Counted from the stretch's first letter, positions 1 through 8,910 are shown. The stretch is 64,000 bases of DNA from Lachnospiraceae bacterium (GCA_017460885.1 JAFUAB010000034.1:124001-188000), one strand, 5' to 3'. Numbers and translations are program-made. Notes: generated by a model from the letters alone, not told the origin.

Positions 1-612
1 GGCTTTTCACCGCATCCGATCTTAAGCTTTGCGGCTCCTCTCGGCGTCGGGATTCAGAGCGATTCCGAGATTTTTGACATAGAGATGGTCAGCATCGGCA
101 GCAGATCGGAAATGATGGCATCACTGAATGACGCAATGTGCGACGGTATGATGATAACGGATATCCGCATCATGGATGATAATTCGGGAAACGCCATGGC
201 ATCCGTTGCCGGAGCTGCATATACAGTGGATCTGCATGATCCAGCCGGCAATAACGACAGAAAGGATCAGGCAGGGGATGCTTCGGATCCGGTAACACAT
301 CTTGACGGTGCCATAAGTAAATTGATGTCATCCTCTGAGATCCTTATAAACAAGAAAACCAAAAAAAGCGAATCTGTGGTTGACATAAAACCCGGAATTT
401 TTGAATTAAAGACCGTTTCAAACGGAATATATATGCTTGTAGATGCTTCCAGCGGAGGAAATATCAGACCAGAACAGGTAGTTGGTGCACTGTACAAGGT
501 AATCGGGACCGAGGCACCCGATATCAGACTTCATGTTACCAGAAACGAAATCTATGGCAGAAGCTCCGACGGGAACCTTACGCCGCTGATCGAATTCGGT
601 AATAGATTTTGA
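1..612 (+). CDS. DUF2344 / TIGR03936-type radical SAM-linked protein, C-terminal part
   Basis: The reading frame is open from base 1, so the gene starts upstream of the window. The first residues (GFSPHPILSFAAPLGVG) match the hallmark GFxPHPKLSFAxPLGVG stretch of DUF2344, a domain that follows, or is fused to, a YgiQ-like radical SAM protein in Firmicutes. The rest is the C-terminal half of that domain plus a tail. The function is unknown; family members sit just before RNase G and ribosomal protein L21 and are suspected to act on RNA or ribosomes. The RNase G gene follows 86 bp later on the same strand, which fits this conserved neighbourhood. Whether the radical SAM part is fused or separate cannot be seen here. 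Confidence 0.85.
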   Translation, partial: GFSPHPILSFAAPLGVGIQSDSEIFDIEMVSIGSRSEMMASLNDAMCDGMMITDIRIMDDNSGNAMASVAGAAYTVDLHDPAGNNDRKDQAGDASDPVTHLDGAISKLMSSSEILINKKTKKSESVVDIKPGIFELKTVSNGIYMLVDASSGGNIRPEQVVGALYKVIGTEAPDIRLHVTRNEIYGRSSDGNLTPLIEFGNRF

Positions 613-698
613 ATTCCGAGGAAATGCAGATCGGATCCAACAACGGGACAGGATCGATAGTTTGGATTTAACGGCAATATTTTTGCAATATATATGCA

Positions 699-1880
699 AT
701 GAATAACGACAGGATCATCATTACAACCGTATATAACAGAACAGCCGCATTTTATATGTCGGACGGCAAGGCGGTACGCATACGTGTACTAAATGATGAA
801 AAAGCTTTTTCTCTTGGTACGATCGTTATAGGACGCGTAAAAAAAATACTCGAATCGTCAGCGGCATGCTTTGTGGATATAGGTGATGACAAGGATTACT
901 TTATGTCTGTTCCGAAGGATATCTCTTCCGTGATCTTTACAGACGGAGGAGAGCACTCATGTATCAGGAATGAGGATCATATCCTTGTGCAGATCAGCTC
1001 CGAGGAAGTGAAATTAAAGGCTCCCTGTGTTACCACAAAGATCTCGCTTCGTTCAAGATATGTTGTGATCGAACCCGGAAAGGGCGTTTCTTTCTCCGGC
1101 AAATTGAATGCCGAGTTCAAAAAGAAAATAGTTTTACCTCCAAATATCGATACTTTTTCATCAAAATATCATATAATAATAAGAACCGAATCTGCAGAGC
1201 TGGATGATATGGGGCAGTTGGCCCGTGATCTTGCCGGGCTTGACGAAACATACAGCTTAGTTATCCAAAAAGCCGGTACCTCGAGACTCAAAAATGTGCT
1301 GTATCGTGAAAGCTCAGGTGTTAAAGCCCTGCTTGAGGAATGGCTGAAATTCGGTGCGGGAGAAGTTATCTCGGATCTGGATAAATACAAAGATGATATC
1401 GCTTCTGCAGCAGGCATCAGGAATGTGACCTATACCGAATATAAGGACCGCGATTATCCACCCTGCAAATTGTATAAGCTCGAATCCGCAGTTGATAATG
1501 CTCTCGGGAAACGTGTGTCTCTTCGTTCCGGAGCATTCCTTGTGATCGAACAGGGCGAAACACTGACTGCCATAGATGTGAATTCCGGACATCGTATCAA
1601 AGGTGATAAGGAAGAAATATCATACAGTATAAACATAGAAGCGGTATCTGAGATATTCAGGCAGCTGAAGCTGCGCAATATAAGCGGGATGATACTCGTG
1701 GATTTCATAAATACCACGGATCCGGACCATGAGAGCGGACTTATAGAAGAGGTCCGGAAATACATCAAAAATGATGATGTTATGTGCAAATATGTGGATA
1801 TAACAGGCCTCGGCCTGATGGAAATTACGCGTAAAAGAGTACGGATGAGTCTGGCGGAACAATGGAAAGCATCAAATTAA
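699..1880 (+). CDS. rng: Ribonuclease E/G family endoribonuclease (RNase G-like)
   Basis: Single-strand-specific endoribonuclease of the RNase E/G family, cytoplasmic, expected to act in rRNA maturation and mRNA decay. The N-terminal 100 residues resemble an S1 RNA-binding domain (GTIVIGRVKKILESSAACFVDIG). The catalytic DNase I-like subdomain shows TAIDVNSG (Asp near residue 293) and MILVDFINT (Asp near 335), the two metal-binding aspartates of the family. The protein ends at VDITGLGLMEITRKRVR plus ten residues, so the CPxC Zn-link and the small domain that follow this point in E. coli RNase E/G are absent. The ATG at 699 has no convincing ribosome binding site. The 3' end overlaps the Nudix gene by 19 bp, indicating translational coupling. 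Confidence 0.9.
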   Translation: MNNDRIIITTVYNRTAAFYMSDGKAVRIRVLNDEKAFSLGTIVIGRVKKILESSAACFVDIGDDKDYFMSVPKDISSVIFTDGGEHSCIRNEDHILVQISSEEVKLKAPCVTTKISLRSRYVVIEPGKGVSFSGKLNAEFKKKIVLPPNIDTFSSKYHIIIRTESAELDDMGQLARDLAGLDETYSLVIQKAGTSRLKNVLYRESSGVKALLEEWLKFGAGEVISDLDKYKDDIASAAGIRNVTYTEYKDRDYPPCKLYKLESAVDNALGKRVSLRSGAFLVIEQGETLTAIDVNSGHRIKGDKEEISYSINIEAVSEIFRQLKLRNISGMILVDFINTTDPDHESGLIEEVRKYIKNDDVMCKYVDITGLGLMEITRKRVRMSLAEQWKASN

Positions 1881-2428
1881 AGGGTTTCAAAAAAACAAAA
1901 GACGGTAAATATCTCAAAAATTACGAGCTGTATTATTCGAATAAATTCGGTCATGACAAGACCTTCGAGATCGTATCCTACAGAGATATAAAAGATATTT
2001 CCGAGCTCGGAACCTCCGTAGGCGGTGTGGTCATTGCCGGTATAAACAACGGCAGACTGCTTCTTCTGCGCGAATTCAGAATGGGTGTAAACAGATTTGT
2101 ATATAACATGTGTGCAGGCCGCAGGGAACAGGGCGAAACCATCGAGGAGTGTGCCGAGAGAGAGCTTTATGAAGAAACAGGACTTAAATTAAGACGTATA
2201 ATCGATGTCCTGAAACCCGCATACGGTGCCGTTGCATTGTCGGATATAGCCAATCAGCTGGTCATTGCCGAGCTTGAAGGCGAGATCTCCGATCATACCG
2301 AAGAAGACGAACTCATAGAAGCCGCTTTTTATACCAGGGAAGAGGTTGAGAGGCTGCTGCGTGACGAGCCTTTTTCGGCCCGGGCCCAATTTGTTGCATA
2401 TTCTTTTACCAAGGGTATTTTTGATTGA
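1862..2428 (+). CDS. Nudix hydrolase (ADP-ribose pyrophosphatase-like)
   Basis: Hydrolyses a nucleoside diphosphate linked to another moiety; the best guess for substrate is ADP-ribose because of the overall NudF/YqkG-like architecture. A complete Nudix box (G-x5-E-x7-REUxEExGU) lies near residues 86-108: it begins AGRREQGE and ends RELYEETGL. Upstream residues (LLLLREFRMGVNRFVYNMCAG) match the segment preceding the box in ADP-ribose pyrophosphatases (VRQFRxxxxxxxxExPAG), though the usual E-x-P-A-G is N-M-C-A-G here. Length (188 aa) is normal. It starts inside the RNase G gene (19 bp overlap). The HTH-less LacI-like gene follows 10 bp after its stop. Exact substrate is not determinable. Confidence 0.88.
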   Translation: MESIKLKGFKKTKDGKYLKNYELYYSNKFGHDKTFEIVSYRDIKDISELGTSVGGVVIAGINNGRLLLLREFRMGVNRFVYNMCAGRREQGETIEECAERELYEETGLKLRRIIDVLKPAYGAVALSDIANQLVIAELEGEISDHTEEDELIEAAFYTREEVERLLRDEPFSARAQFVAYSFTKGIFD

Positions 2429-2438
2429 GGGAATTCTT

Positions 2439-3290
2439 ATGAATAACAGAAAAATCGGTGTTATGGCATCAATTAATCTAGATTCGGTACTCACACACGA
2501 TCTTTTTTCAAAAATCCTGGATCAGTTCAAATCATATTGTGAGCAGAACGGTTTCATACTGACGTTTATCAACAGTGCTTCGCAGTTTCTTGCCAAGCAC
2601 AGCGTTGTGGATCAGGTTAAGGAGCAGGATCTTAAAGGTCTGCTACTGATTACAGGAAATTATGACAGTCCGGAGCTGATCGATGTATTCGGTGCCGGTT
2701 TTCCTCTTGTTACGATCGACTGTACGCGTGACGGTGCTGTCAGTATCGTTTCGGATAATGAATCGGGTATCAGGACTCTGACCGAATATATCATTAACGA
2801 AAAGAAACACAGGAGACTGGCATACATCTCGGGAGACGCTGACAGCGTCGTTGCCCAGGCAAGATTAAAAAACTTTATTTCCACCTGTGAATCCCTCGGA
2901 TGCCCTATAAGCCGCGAATATATCTGTGAATCCAGATTCAGGGATATCAGGCTTGTTGCCCGCAGGACTGAAGAGCTCCTCAACATGGAAGTACCACCCA
3001 CATGTATCTTCTTCCCCGACGATTTTTCGGCTATAGGCGGTATAAATGTGATCCATAACCGCGGACTGGATGTTCCAAAGGATATCTCATACTGCGGATA
3101 TGACGGTGTGAACCTTGTCGGCCTTTTTGATCCGCAGATCTGTACGATAATGCAGGATACGGAGGCTATGGGTACGGCAGCCGCAAAGGAAATGATACGT
3201 ATGATAGACAACAATGATACAGGACATGGGGAGGAGATCGTGATCCCTACCAGGATACAGTACGGTCATACGGTAAGTCAGCTGCATTAA
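2439..3290 (+). CDS. LacI/PurR-type periplasmic-binding-fold sensor protein without HTH domain
   Basis: A 283-residue protein that corresponds only to the effector-binding half of LacI/PurR regulators: it begins directly at the first beta strand (KIGVMASINLDSVLTHDLF) and ends at the normal C-terminus. There is no N-terminal helix-turn-helix and no signal peptide or lipobox, so it should be a cytoplasmic, non-DNA-binding small-molecule sensor. Conserved segments include SDNESGIRTLTEYII, RRLAYISGD, TCIFFPDDFSAIGGINVI and DISYCGYDG. ATG at 2439 is chosen because GAGGGA lies just upstream and the frame further upstream runs inside the Nudix gene without HTH character. The hybrid histidine kinase starts 8 bp after its stop, so ligand sensing coupled to the kinase is the likely job (inference). 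Likely ligand: a sugar, unknown which. Confidence 0.85.
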   Translation: MNNRKIGVMASINLDSVLTHDLFSKILDQFKSYCEQNGFILTFINSASQFLAKHSVVDQVKEQDLKGLLLITGNYDSPELIDVFGAGFPLVTIDCTRDGAVSIVSDNESGIRTLTEYIINEKKHRRLAYISGDADSVVAQARLKNFISTCESLGCPISREYICESRFRDIRLVARRTEELLNMEVPPTCIFFPDDFSAIGGINVIHNRGLDVPKDISYCGYDGVNLVGLFDPQICTIMQDTEAMGTAAAKEMIRMIDNNDTGHGEEIVIPTRIQYGHTVSQLH

Positions 3291-3298
3291 GGAGCATT

Positions 3299-6200
3299 AT
3301 GACAACAGTTCTTTCTTTGATCCTTATATTGATGTGCGTATTGGGTGTCTTCCCCTTTTTGATGATCTCCAGGGGCAAGCATCCACAGCTTAACAGCGCT
3401 CTAAAATTCTTCTATGCAAACGCATTGATGGCCATGCTGGCTTGTGCCGTTCTGAATCTTCAGACCAATGAAACCAGTATTCTGATCCTGTATACGCTGT
3501 TTTATATCTTTTATGCATCGATGATGTTTGCCTTTACCAGGTTTATCTATGTATTCTGCATGGGCAGAGCACGGGATATTTTTGCTTCTCCGTCCATGTA
3601 CGGAACATGTCTGATCATTTTCCTGCTGATCTATAATCTGTCCTCCAAAAGCTTTTTTACCGTCAGAACCGATGAGTTTCAGGGTATCATGTTCCCGTAT
3701 TCGATACACAGGGATATGTTCTTTCTCTATTACATGTTCCTGATCCTTGAAGTAGTGATATCGGTCATTTATATGGTAAATGATCTGTTTAAGACAGCCA
3801 GGATATACAGAACCAGATACATCGTCCTGATCCTGATCTCCGTGTTCCATCTGGTACTTGAGTACATATGCCTGATCTACTCGATACCGGCAGTGATCAA
3901 GTGTATGTTTCTTTTGCCCGAGATCACGACCATTGTATATCTTTGCACTTATTATTCGCATAAGAGTCTGGTGGTCAGTGTCCTCAGATATGCCGTTGAT
4001 AACCAGTCGGACGGATTTATGATCTATGATGAAAACGACTACCTGATCTACAGTAACGATACTATCAACAAAATATTCAGCGAAACCGATATTCACGGGT
4101 TTTCAAGACTGAGCCCCCTGAAGAATTGGATCAATGCCGAGCCGACCGAGGAAGAATACGAAAAGCTTCCGGAGAGTGCTAAAAACCTGAAATTGATCAT
4201 TAAAGACGATAAGGAATTCTTCTATAAGGTCGTTATGCATTCGTTTCGCGAAGATAATGCATATATAGGCACCAGCTTTACATTCCAGGATGTCACACAG
4301 CAGGTGGAACGTTTCGAATTGATGGAAAGGGCCAATGTGGAACTTGCCAAGGCTGCGCATATGAAGTCTGACTTCCTGGCCAATATGAGTCATGAGATCC
4401 GTACTCCCATGAATGCGGTTATCGGTCTTGCAGAGATGTCGCTGAGAGAGGAGATGACGGACCAGGCGAGGGATTATATATCCCAGATCAAATCCTCGGG
4501 ACGCGGGCTGCTCAATATCATCAATGATATACTGGATTTCTCGAAGATCGAATCCGGCAAGATGGATATCATTCCCGAACCATATGAGCCGTTCAGCGAG
4601 TTTAATGATGTTGCAAACACGCTTGTCAACAGGATCGGTGAAAAAGATATAGAACTGACCATCGAAGAGAATCCGAATATCCCCTGCAGACTTGAAGGTG
4701 ATGTACTGCGTATAAGACAGATCCTTATTAATCTCGCCAATAATGCGATCAAATTTACCCAGAAGGGCCGTGTTCAGATCGTATGCGATTACGACTCCAT
4801 CACCGAGGATGAGGTCATGCTGAGTTTCCATGTGGTTGATACCGGTATGGGCATACGCCCCGAGGATCTGAAGAAACTGTTTGTTTCCTTTCAGCAGGTT
4901 GATTCCAAGAGAAACAGATCCATCGAAGGAACCGGTCTCGGACTTGCCATTTCCAAATCACTGGTCGAAGCGATGGGCGGACAGATAGGCGTTGAAAGCG
5001 AATATGGTAAGGGATCGGATTTTTATTTTACAATACCTCAGAAGATAATCGATCCGATGCCCTCGGTCAGTGTTGAGGAACCTGAGACCAAATTTGCGTT
5101 TGGTATGTTTAACCGCAAATATATAGCGAGAAGATTCTTTATCGACTCAAGCAGGATGGGAACCTACTCCGCAGTACTCAGATATTTCGAAGATTATGAG
5201 GAAACCTGCAGGCTATACAGTGACATGCTTGAAGGTAAGAAAAGATTCATATTCTTTGAGGAAACAGATTATAATGAGGAGATCCGAAATATCCTCAGAA
5301 ATGATCCCGAGCTTACGGGTATCATGATCATTGATTTCACGTCTGCCACAAAGCCGGATCTGAGCAATCTGCGTATCGTAAAGAAACCGTTCTCAACCGC
5401 GGCTATCGCGATGGCCCTGAATTCGCAGGAGATCAGGTTCGAATCGGACGAGGGGCAGGCCTTTATTAGTGACTTTACGGCTCCCGGAGCGGAAATACTC
5501 ATCGTAGATGATAATCCGGTCAATCTTACCGTGGCGGAGGGATTGCTGGAGCCTCTCAAGATGAATGTAACATGTGCACTCTCCGGCAAGATAGCCCTTG
5601 AAAAACTTGCCCAGCAAAAGTTCGATATCGTATTTATGGACCACATGATGCCGGAACTTGACGGAGTCGAAACCACAAGGATCATACGGCGCATGCACCC
5701 CGAGCTGGATGATATGCCCATAATTGCCCTCACTGCAAATGCGATCGGCGGAGCCAAAGAGTTTTTCCTCAAAGAAGGTATGCAGGACTTTGTGCCTAAA
5801 CCGATAGAGATACGTGACATAATGGTAAAGGTAAAGAAATGGCTTCCGGAGGAAAAGATCCAGAAGGGAACCAGTGTGGTCGATGCAACAGGTGTATCCG
5901 CCCAGGAAGCACCGGTAAATGTGGATATTCCCGGACTTGATACGGCTACGGCTGTAAGCATGGTCGGAACACCTAAACTGTATCTCAAGATACTTAAGGA
6001 ATACTACAAAAACATTGTTTCAAATCATGAGCAGCTGCAGCTCGCATATGCAAATGAAGACTGGGAAAACTATACCATCAAGGTTCATGCACTTAAGAGT
6101 TCCTCCAAACAGATAGGAGCAATGGATTTATCGGAAAAAGCAGCCGCCCTTGAGGCAGCCGGTAAATCCGGAGATATTGATTATATCAAGGCTAATTCCG

Positions 6201-6496
6201 ACGAAGCACTGGATGAGTATATCTCGCTCACCACCTTGCTTAAGGATTATTGTGAGGAAGAGGATGAAGGAAACAGGGAACCGATTCCGGACGATGTTCT
6301 GACCGACATTATGAACCGCGCCATAACCGCCAGTGACGATCTGGATATGGATGCCATGGAAGCGATCGTCGAAGAAATGAAAAAATATTCATTCAAAGAG
6401 GATATATCCGGACAGATAAATGAGTTTATGGAATCAGCGGAAATGATGGATGTGTTTACCTGCAAGGAGATAGCTGAGAAAATCCTTGACAGGTAG
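3299..6496 (+). CDS. Membrane-bound hybrid histidine kinase (7TM-PAS-HisKA-HATPase-REC-HPt)
   Basis: A 1065-residue phosphorelay kinase. Residues 1-225 hold about seven or eight hydrophobic segments (7TM-type sensor). A PAS-like domain follows (about 230-340, VDNQSDGFMIYDENDYLIYSND). HisKA has FLANMSHEIRTPMNAVIG with the phospho-His near residue 364. HATPase_c shows the N-box (INLANNAIKFT) and G-boxes (DTGMGI, GTGLGLAIS). Residues about 590-710 look like a degenerate receiver without clear phospho-acceptor, then a true receiver (IVDDNPVN near 735, FMDHMMPELDG with Asp near 780, KP near 830). An HPt domain follows with HALKSSSKQIG (His near 930) and about 60 extra residues. No output domain, so phosphate must pass to an unlinked regulator. 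GGAGC precedes the ATG; it is coupled to the LacI-like sensor gene upstream. Confidence 0.92.
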   Translation: MTTVLSLILILMCVLGVFPFLMISRGKHPQLNSALKFFYANALMAMLACAVLNLQTNETSILILYTLFYIFYASMMFAFTRFIYVFCMGRARDIFASPSMYGTCLIIFLLIYNLSSKSFFTVRTDEFQGIMFPYSIHRDMFFLYYMFLILEVVISVIYMVNDLFKTARIYRTRYIVLILISVFHLVLEYICLIYSIPAVIKCMFLLPEITTIVYLCTYYSHKSLVVSVLRYAVDNQSDGFMIYDENDYLIYSNDTINKIFSETDIHGFSRLSPLKNWINAEPTEEEYEKLPESAKNLKLIIKDDKEFFYKVVMHSFREDNAYIGTSFTFQDVTQQVERFELMERANVELAKAAHMKSDFLANMSHEIRTPMNAVIGLAEMSLREEMTDQARDYISQIKSSGRGLLNIINDILDFSKIESGKMDIIPEPYEPFSEFNDVANTLVNRIGEKDIELTIEENPNIPCRLEGDVLRIRQILINLANNAIKFTQKGRVQIVCDYDSITEDEVMLSFHVVDTGMGIRPEDLKKLFVSFQQVDSKRNRSIEGTGLGLAISKSLVEAMGGQIGVESEYGKGSDFYFTIPQKIIDPMPSVSVEEPETKFAFGMFNRKYIARRFFIDSSRMGTYSAVLRYFEDYEETCRLYSDMLEGKKRFIFFEETDYNEEIRNILRNDPELTGIMIIDFTSATKPDLSNLRIVKKPFSTAAIAMALNSQEIRFESDEGQAFISDFTAPGAEILIVDDNPVNLTVAEGLLEPLKMNVTCALSGKIALEKLAQQKFDIVFMDHMMPELDGVETTRIIRRMHPELDDMPIIALTANAIGGAKEFFLKEGMQDFVPKPIEIRDIMVKVKKWLPEEKIQKGTSVVDATGVSAQEAPVNVDIPGLDTATAVSMVGTPKLYLKILKEYYKNIVSNHEQLQLAYANEDWENYTIKVHALKSSSKQIGAMDLSEKAAALEAAGKSGDIDYIKANSDEALDEYISLTTLLKDYCEEEDEGNREPIPDDVLTDIMNRAITASDDLDMDAMEAIVEEMKKYSFKEDISGQINEFMESAEMMDVFTCKEIAEKILDR

Positions 6497-6514
6497 GGTT
6501 CACTGTTATATTAT
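6486..6514 (+). promoter_or_regulatory. Sigma-A-type promoter for rplU-prp-rpmA
   Basis: TTGACA (6486-6491), 17-bp spacer, TATTAT (6509-6514). The -35 box lies inside the last codons of the histidine kinase gene (stop at 6494-6496), so the ribosomal protein operon has its own strong start independent of the sensor operon. Transcription would begin near 6521, right at the leader. Confidence 0.8.
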
Positions 6515-6520
6515 ACTTGA

Positions 6521-6592
6521 GTATGCCGCTTGGCGAGGTATAAGCGTGATGATCCACCACCGAAGCCGGCGAGATTAGTAGGACAGGAGGAA
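6521..6592 (+). promoter_or_regulatory. Ribosomal protein L21 mRNA leader (L21_leader-like)
   Basis: The 5' UTR of rplU carries a compact G/C-rich segment (TATGCCGCTTGGCGAGGT then CACCGAAGCCGGCGAGA) that resembles the conserved Firmicutes L21 leader RNA proposed to bind L21 for autoregulation. A GCC-GCTT-GGC hairpin and a downstream GCC/GGC pairing are visible, ending just before AGGAGG. The assignment rests on remembered consensus and position, not on a covariance search. Confidence 0.6.
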
Positions 6593-6598
6593 AAATAA

Positions 6599-6904
6599 AT
6601 GTACGCAATCATTGAAACAGGTGGTAAGCAGTACAAGGTGTCTGAAGGTGAAGAGATCAGCATCGAGAAGCTTGATGCTGAAGTAGGCGACAAGGTTACT
6701 TTTGACAAGGTCATCGCCGTTTCCGACGGATCACTTAAGGTAGCCGGTGATGTTGCCAGCTCAAGTGTAGACGCTACAGTCCTTGATCAGGGACGCGGTC
6801 GTAAAGTAGTTGTTTACAAGTATAAGAGAAAAACCGGATATCACAAGAAGAACGGTCACAGACAGCCTTTTACAAAGGTTCGTATCGACAGCATCAAGGC
6901 TTGA
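6599..6904 (+). CDS. rplU: 50S ribosomal protein L21
   Basis: Ribosomal large-subunit protein binding 23S rRNA. The 101-residue sequence is complete: it begins [18 protein letters not shown] and ends with the [24 protein letters not shown] segment that is the L21 signature. The start follows AGGAGG at ideal spacing. First gene of the rplU-prp-rpmA operon; the prp start codon follows the stop by one base. Confidence 0.98.
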   Translation: MYAIIETGGKQYKVSEGEEISIEKLDAEVGDKVTFDKVIAVSDGSLKVAGDVASSSVDATVLDQGRGRKVVVYKYKRKTGYHKKNGHRQPFTKVRIDSIKA

Positions 6905-6905
6905 G

Positions 6906-7244
6906 ATGACCGTAGTATATTTTACGGAAAATACCGACAGGAAGATCATAGGTTTCACAAGCCATGGTCATGCCGGATACAAAAAACGGGGACCGGACAT
7001 TGTCTGTGCTGCTATATCGATATTGACCATCAATGCGGTTAATTCTCTCGAGGAGATAGCAGATGCCGATTTTGTTCATTCAGAAGATCAAAAAGAAGGG
7101 ATCATCTCTGTAAAGCTTAAGAGTCGTCCCGATGAAAAGACGGAAACCATATTTCGCAGTCTGATCCTCGGACTCAAAGGTATTTCCGCAGAGTACGGCA
7201 GTAAATATTGCAAAGTGACGGTAAAGGAGGAGATACAATGTTAA
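6906..7244 (+). CDS. prp: Ribosomal-processing cysteine protease Prp
   Basis: Cysteine protease that removes the N-terminal extension from ribosomal protein L27 in Firmicutes. The 112-residue protein has the catalytic His in FTSHGHAGY (about residue 20-24) and the catalytic Cys in DIVCAAIS (about residue 35), with the normal C-terminal VEEI-like tail. ATG at 6906 is chosen because it directly follows the rplU stop and begins the family's usual MTVVYF strand. The stop overlaps the rpmA start by 7 bp, so protease and substrate are translationally coupled. The substrate's extension is present in the next gene, so this is a matched pair. Confidence 0.96.
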   Translation: MTVVYFTENTDRKIIGFTSHGHAGYKKRGPDIVCAAISILTINAVNSLEEIADADFVHSEDQKEGIISVKLKSRPDEKTETIFRSLILGLKGISAEYGSKYCKVTVKEEIQC

Positions 7245-7522
7245 AGTTAAATCTTCAGTTCTTTGCGCACAAGAAAGGAATGGGTTCTACCAAGAACGGC
7301 AGAGATTCCGAATCCAAAAGGCTTGGCGCAAAGCGTGCGGATGGCCAGTTTGTCAAGGCCGGTAATATATTGTACAGACAGCGTGGAACGCATATTCATC
7401 CCGGAAACAATGTGGGTATTGGCGGAGATGATACACTTTTCGCTCTTAAGGACGGAGTTCTCAGATTTGAGCGTAAGGGTAAGTTCAAGAAGCAGGCTTC
7501 GGTTTATCCTGTGGAAGATTAA
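7238..7522 (+). CDS. rpmA: 50S ribosomal protein L27 with Prp-cleaved N-terminal extension
   Basis: L27, 94 residues, located at the peptidyl-transferase centre. The start [17 protein letters not shown] carries the Firmicutes pro-extension (LNLQFF) that Prp removes between Phe and Ala to expose AHKKG. The body ([37 protein letters not shown]) is standard. ATG at 7238 follows AAAGGAGG. A strong terminator follows 8 bp after the stop. Confidence 0.98.
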   Translation: MLKLNLQFFAHKKGMGSTKNGRDSESKRLGAKRADGQFVKAGNILYRQRGTHIHPGNNVGIGGDDTLFALKDGVLRFERKGKFKKQASVYPVED

Positions 7523-7530
7523 AAATTTCA

Positions 7531-7564
7531 GGCTTCGGACGCTTGTTCCGAAGCCTTGTTTTTT
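7531..7564 (+). terminator. Intrinsic terminator after rpmA
   Basis: GGCTTCGGA (7531-7539) pairs with TCCGAAGCC (7547-7555) around a short loop and is followed by TTGTTTTTT. It separates the ribosomal protein operon from obgE, which starts 9 bp after the T-tract. Confidence 0.9.
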
Positions 7565-7572
7565 GAAAGATT

Positions 7573-8862
7573 ATGTTTGCAGACAGAGCTAAAATAACTG
7601 TAATAAGCGGTAAGGGCGGAGACGGACATGTTTCATTCAGGCGTGAGAAATACGTTCCGGACGGCGGACCCGACGGCGGAGACGGCGGGAACGGCGGCAG
7701 TGTGATCTTTGTTGTTGACAAGGGGCTGAACACACTGACCGATTTTCGTCACGTAAGGAAGTACGCCGCTGAGCACGGTGAAGAGGGTAAAAAGAAAAAC
7801 TGCCACGGAAAAAACGGAGCCGATGTCATCCTTAAGGTCCCTGAGGGTACTATCATTAAGGATGCCGAAACCGGAAAGGTCATCATCGATATGTCAGGTG
7901 ATACGACCGAATACTGCATACTCAAAGGTGGCAGGGGCGGCAACGGAAATCAGCATTATGCCACAAGCTCCATGCAGGCACCGAAGTATGCTCAGCCGGG
8001 TCAGCCGGCGCGATCACTTGAGCTTGTTCTTGAACTGAAGGTAATTGCGGATGTAGGTCTTGTAGGATTTCCGAATGTCGGGAAATCAACTTTTCTATCA
8101 AGGATATCCAATGCCAGACCCAAGATAGCAAATTATCATTTCACAACTCTCAGTCCAAATCTTGGAGTGGTTGACATGGAGGGCGCAGACGGTTTTGTGG
8201 TGGCCGATATTCCCGGTCTTATAGAGGGAGCTTCAGAGGGACTGGGCCTGGGGATCGAATTTTTGAGACATATCGAACGTACCCGGGCAATAATACATAT
8301 GGTAGATGCCTCCGGCAGTGAGGGCAGAGATCCGATAGAGGATATATACACCATCAACAGGGAATTGTCCGAATACAATGCGGAGATTGCCTCACGTCCT
8401 CAGATAATAGCCGCCAATAAGATCGATATTATCCCCGAAGAGGCAGAGGCAGTGATCGGTCGACTTAAAGAGGAGTTTGAACCCTCCGGTGTCGAGGTTA
8501 TGCCGATAAGCGCAGTGACCGGCGAAGGTATCAAAGAGCTGTTGTATAAGGTTGGTGAAATGCTTAACGAGCTTCCTAAGGAGCGTATCGTTTTCGAACA
8601 GGAATATGATCCCGAGGCCGAGCTCAGATTTGCGGACGAACCTTTTACGGTCGAATACGATGCGTCGGAGAACGAGTATGTTGTGGAGGGTCCGAGAATT
8701 GAAAAAATGCTCGGATATACGAATCTCGAATCCGAAAAGGGCTTTACCTTTTTTCAGAAGTTTATGCGTGAAAACGGAATACTCGATCAGCTCGAGGCTC
8801 TCGGCATAGAAGAGGGCGATACCGTCAGAATATACGGTCTGAGCTTTGACTATTATAAATAA
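7573..8862 (+). CDS. obgE: GTPase Obg
   Basis: Essential ribosome-associated GTPase acting in 50S assembly and stress control. Domains: glycine-rich Obg fold (1-158, FRREKYVPDGGPDGGDGGNGG), G domain with P-loop GFPNVGKST near 166-174, DIPG near 212 and NKID near 281, and the C-terminal OCT domain (about 345-429, ending VRIYGLSFDYYK). Length 429 is typical for Firmicutes. No clear own promoter was seen in the 9 bp after the rpmA terminator, so it may depend on partial readthrough. Followed by yhbY, a normal arrangement. Confidence 0.98.
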   Translation: MFADRAKITVISGKGGDGHVSFRREKYVPDGGPDGGDGGNGGSVIFVVDKGLNTLTDFRHVRKYAAEHGEEGKKKNCHGKNGADVILKVPEGTIIKDAETGKVIIDMSGDTTEYCILKGGRGGNGNQHYATSSMQAPKYAQPGQPARSLELVLELKVIADVGLVGFPNVGKSTFLSRISNARPKIANYHFTTLSPNLGVVDMEGADGFVVADIPGLIEGASEGLGLGIEFLRHIERTRAIIHMVDASGSEGRDPIEDIYTINRELSEYNAEIASRPQIIAANKIDIIPEEAEAVIGRLKEEFEPSGVEVMPISAVTGEGIKELLYKVGEMLNELPKERIVFEQEYDPEAELRFADEPFTVEYDASENEYVVEGPRIEKMLGYTNLESEKGFTFFQKFMRENGILDQLEALGIEEGDTVRIYGLSFDYYK

Positions 8863-8910
8863 TGACATCAGGGTCATGTGTTATTATCAGGAACGATAAA
8901 GGAAATCAAA

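Noticed and set aside
4103..4831. Long minus-strand frame opposite the histidine kinase
   Set aside because: Shadow frame; composition and motifs belong to the plus-strand kinase.
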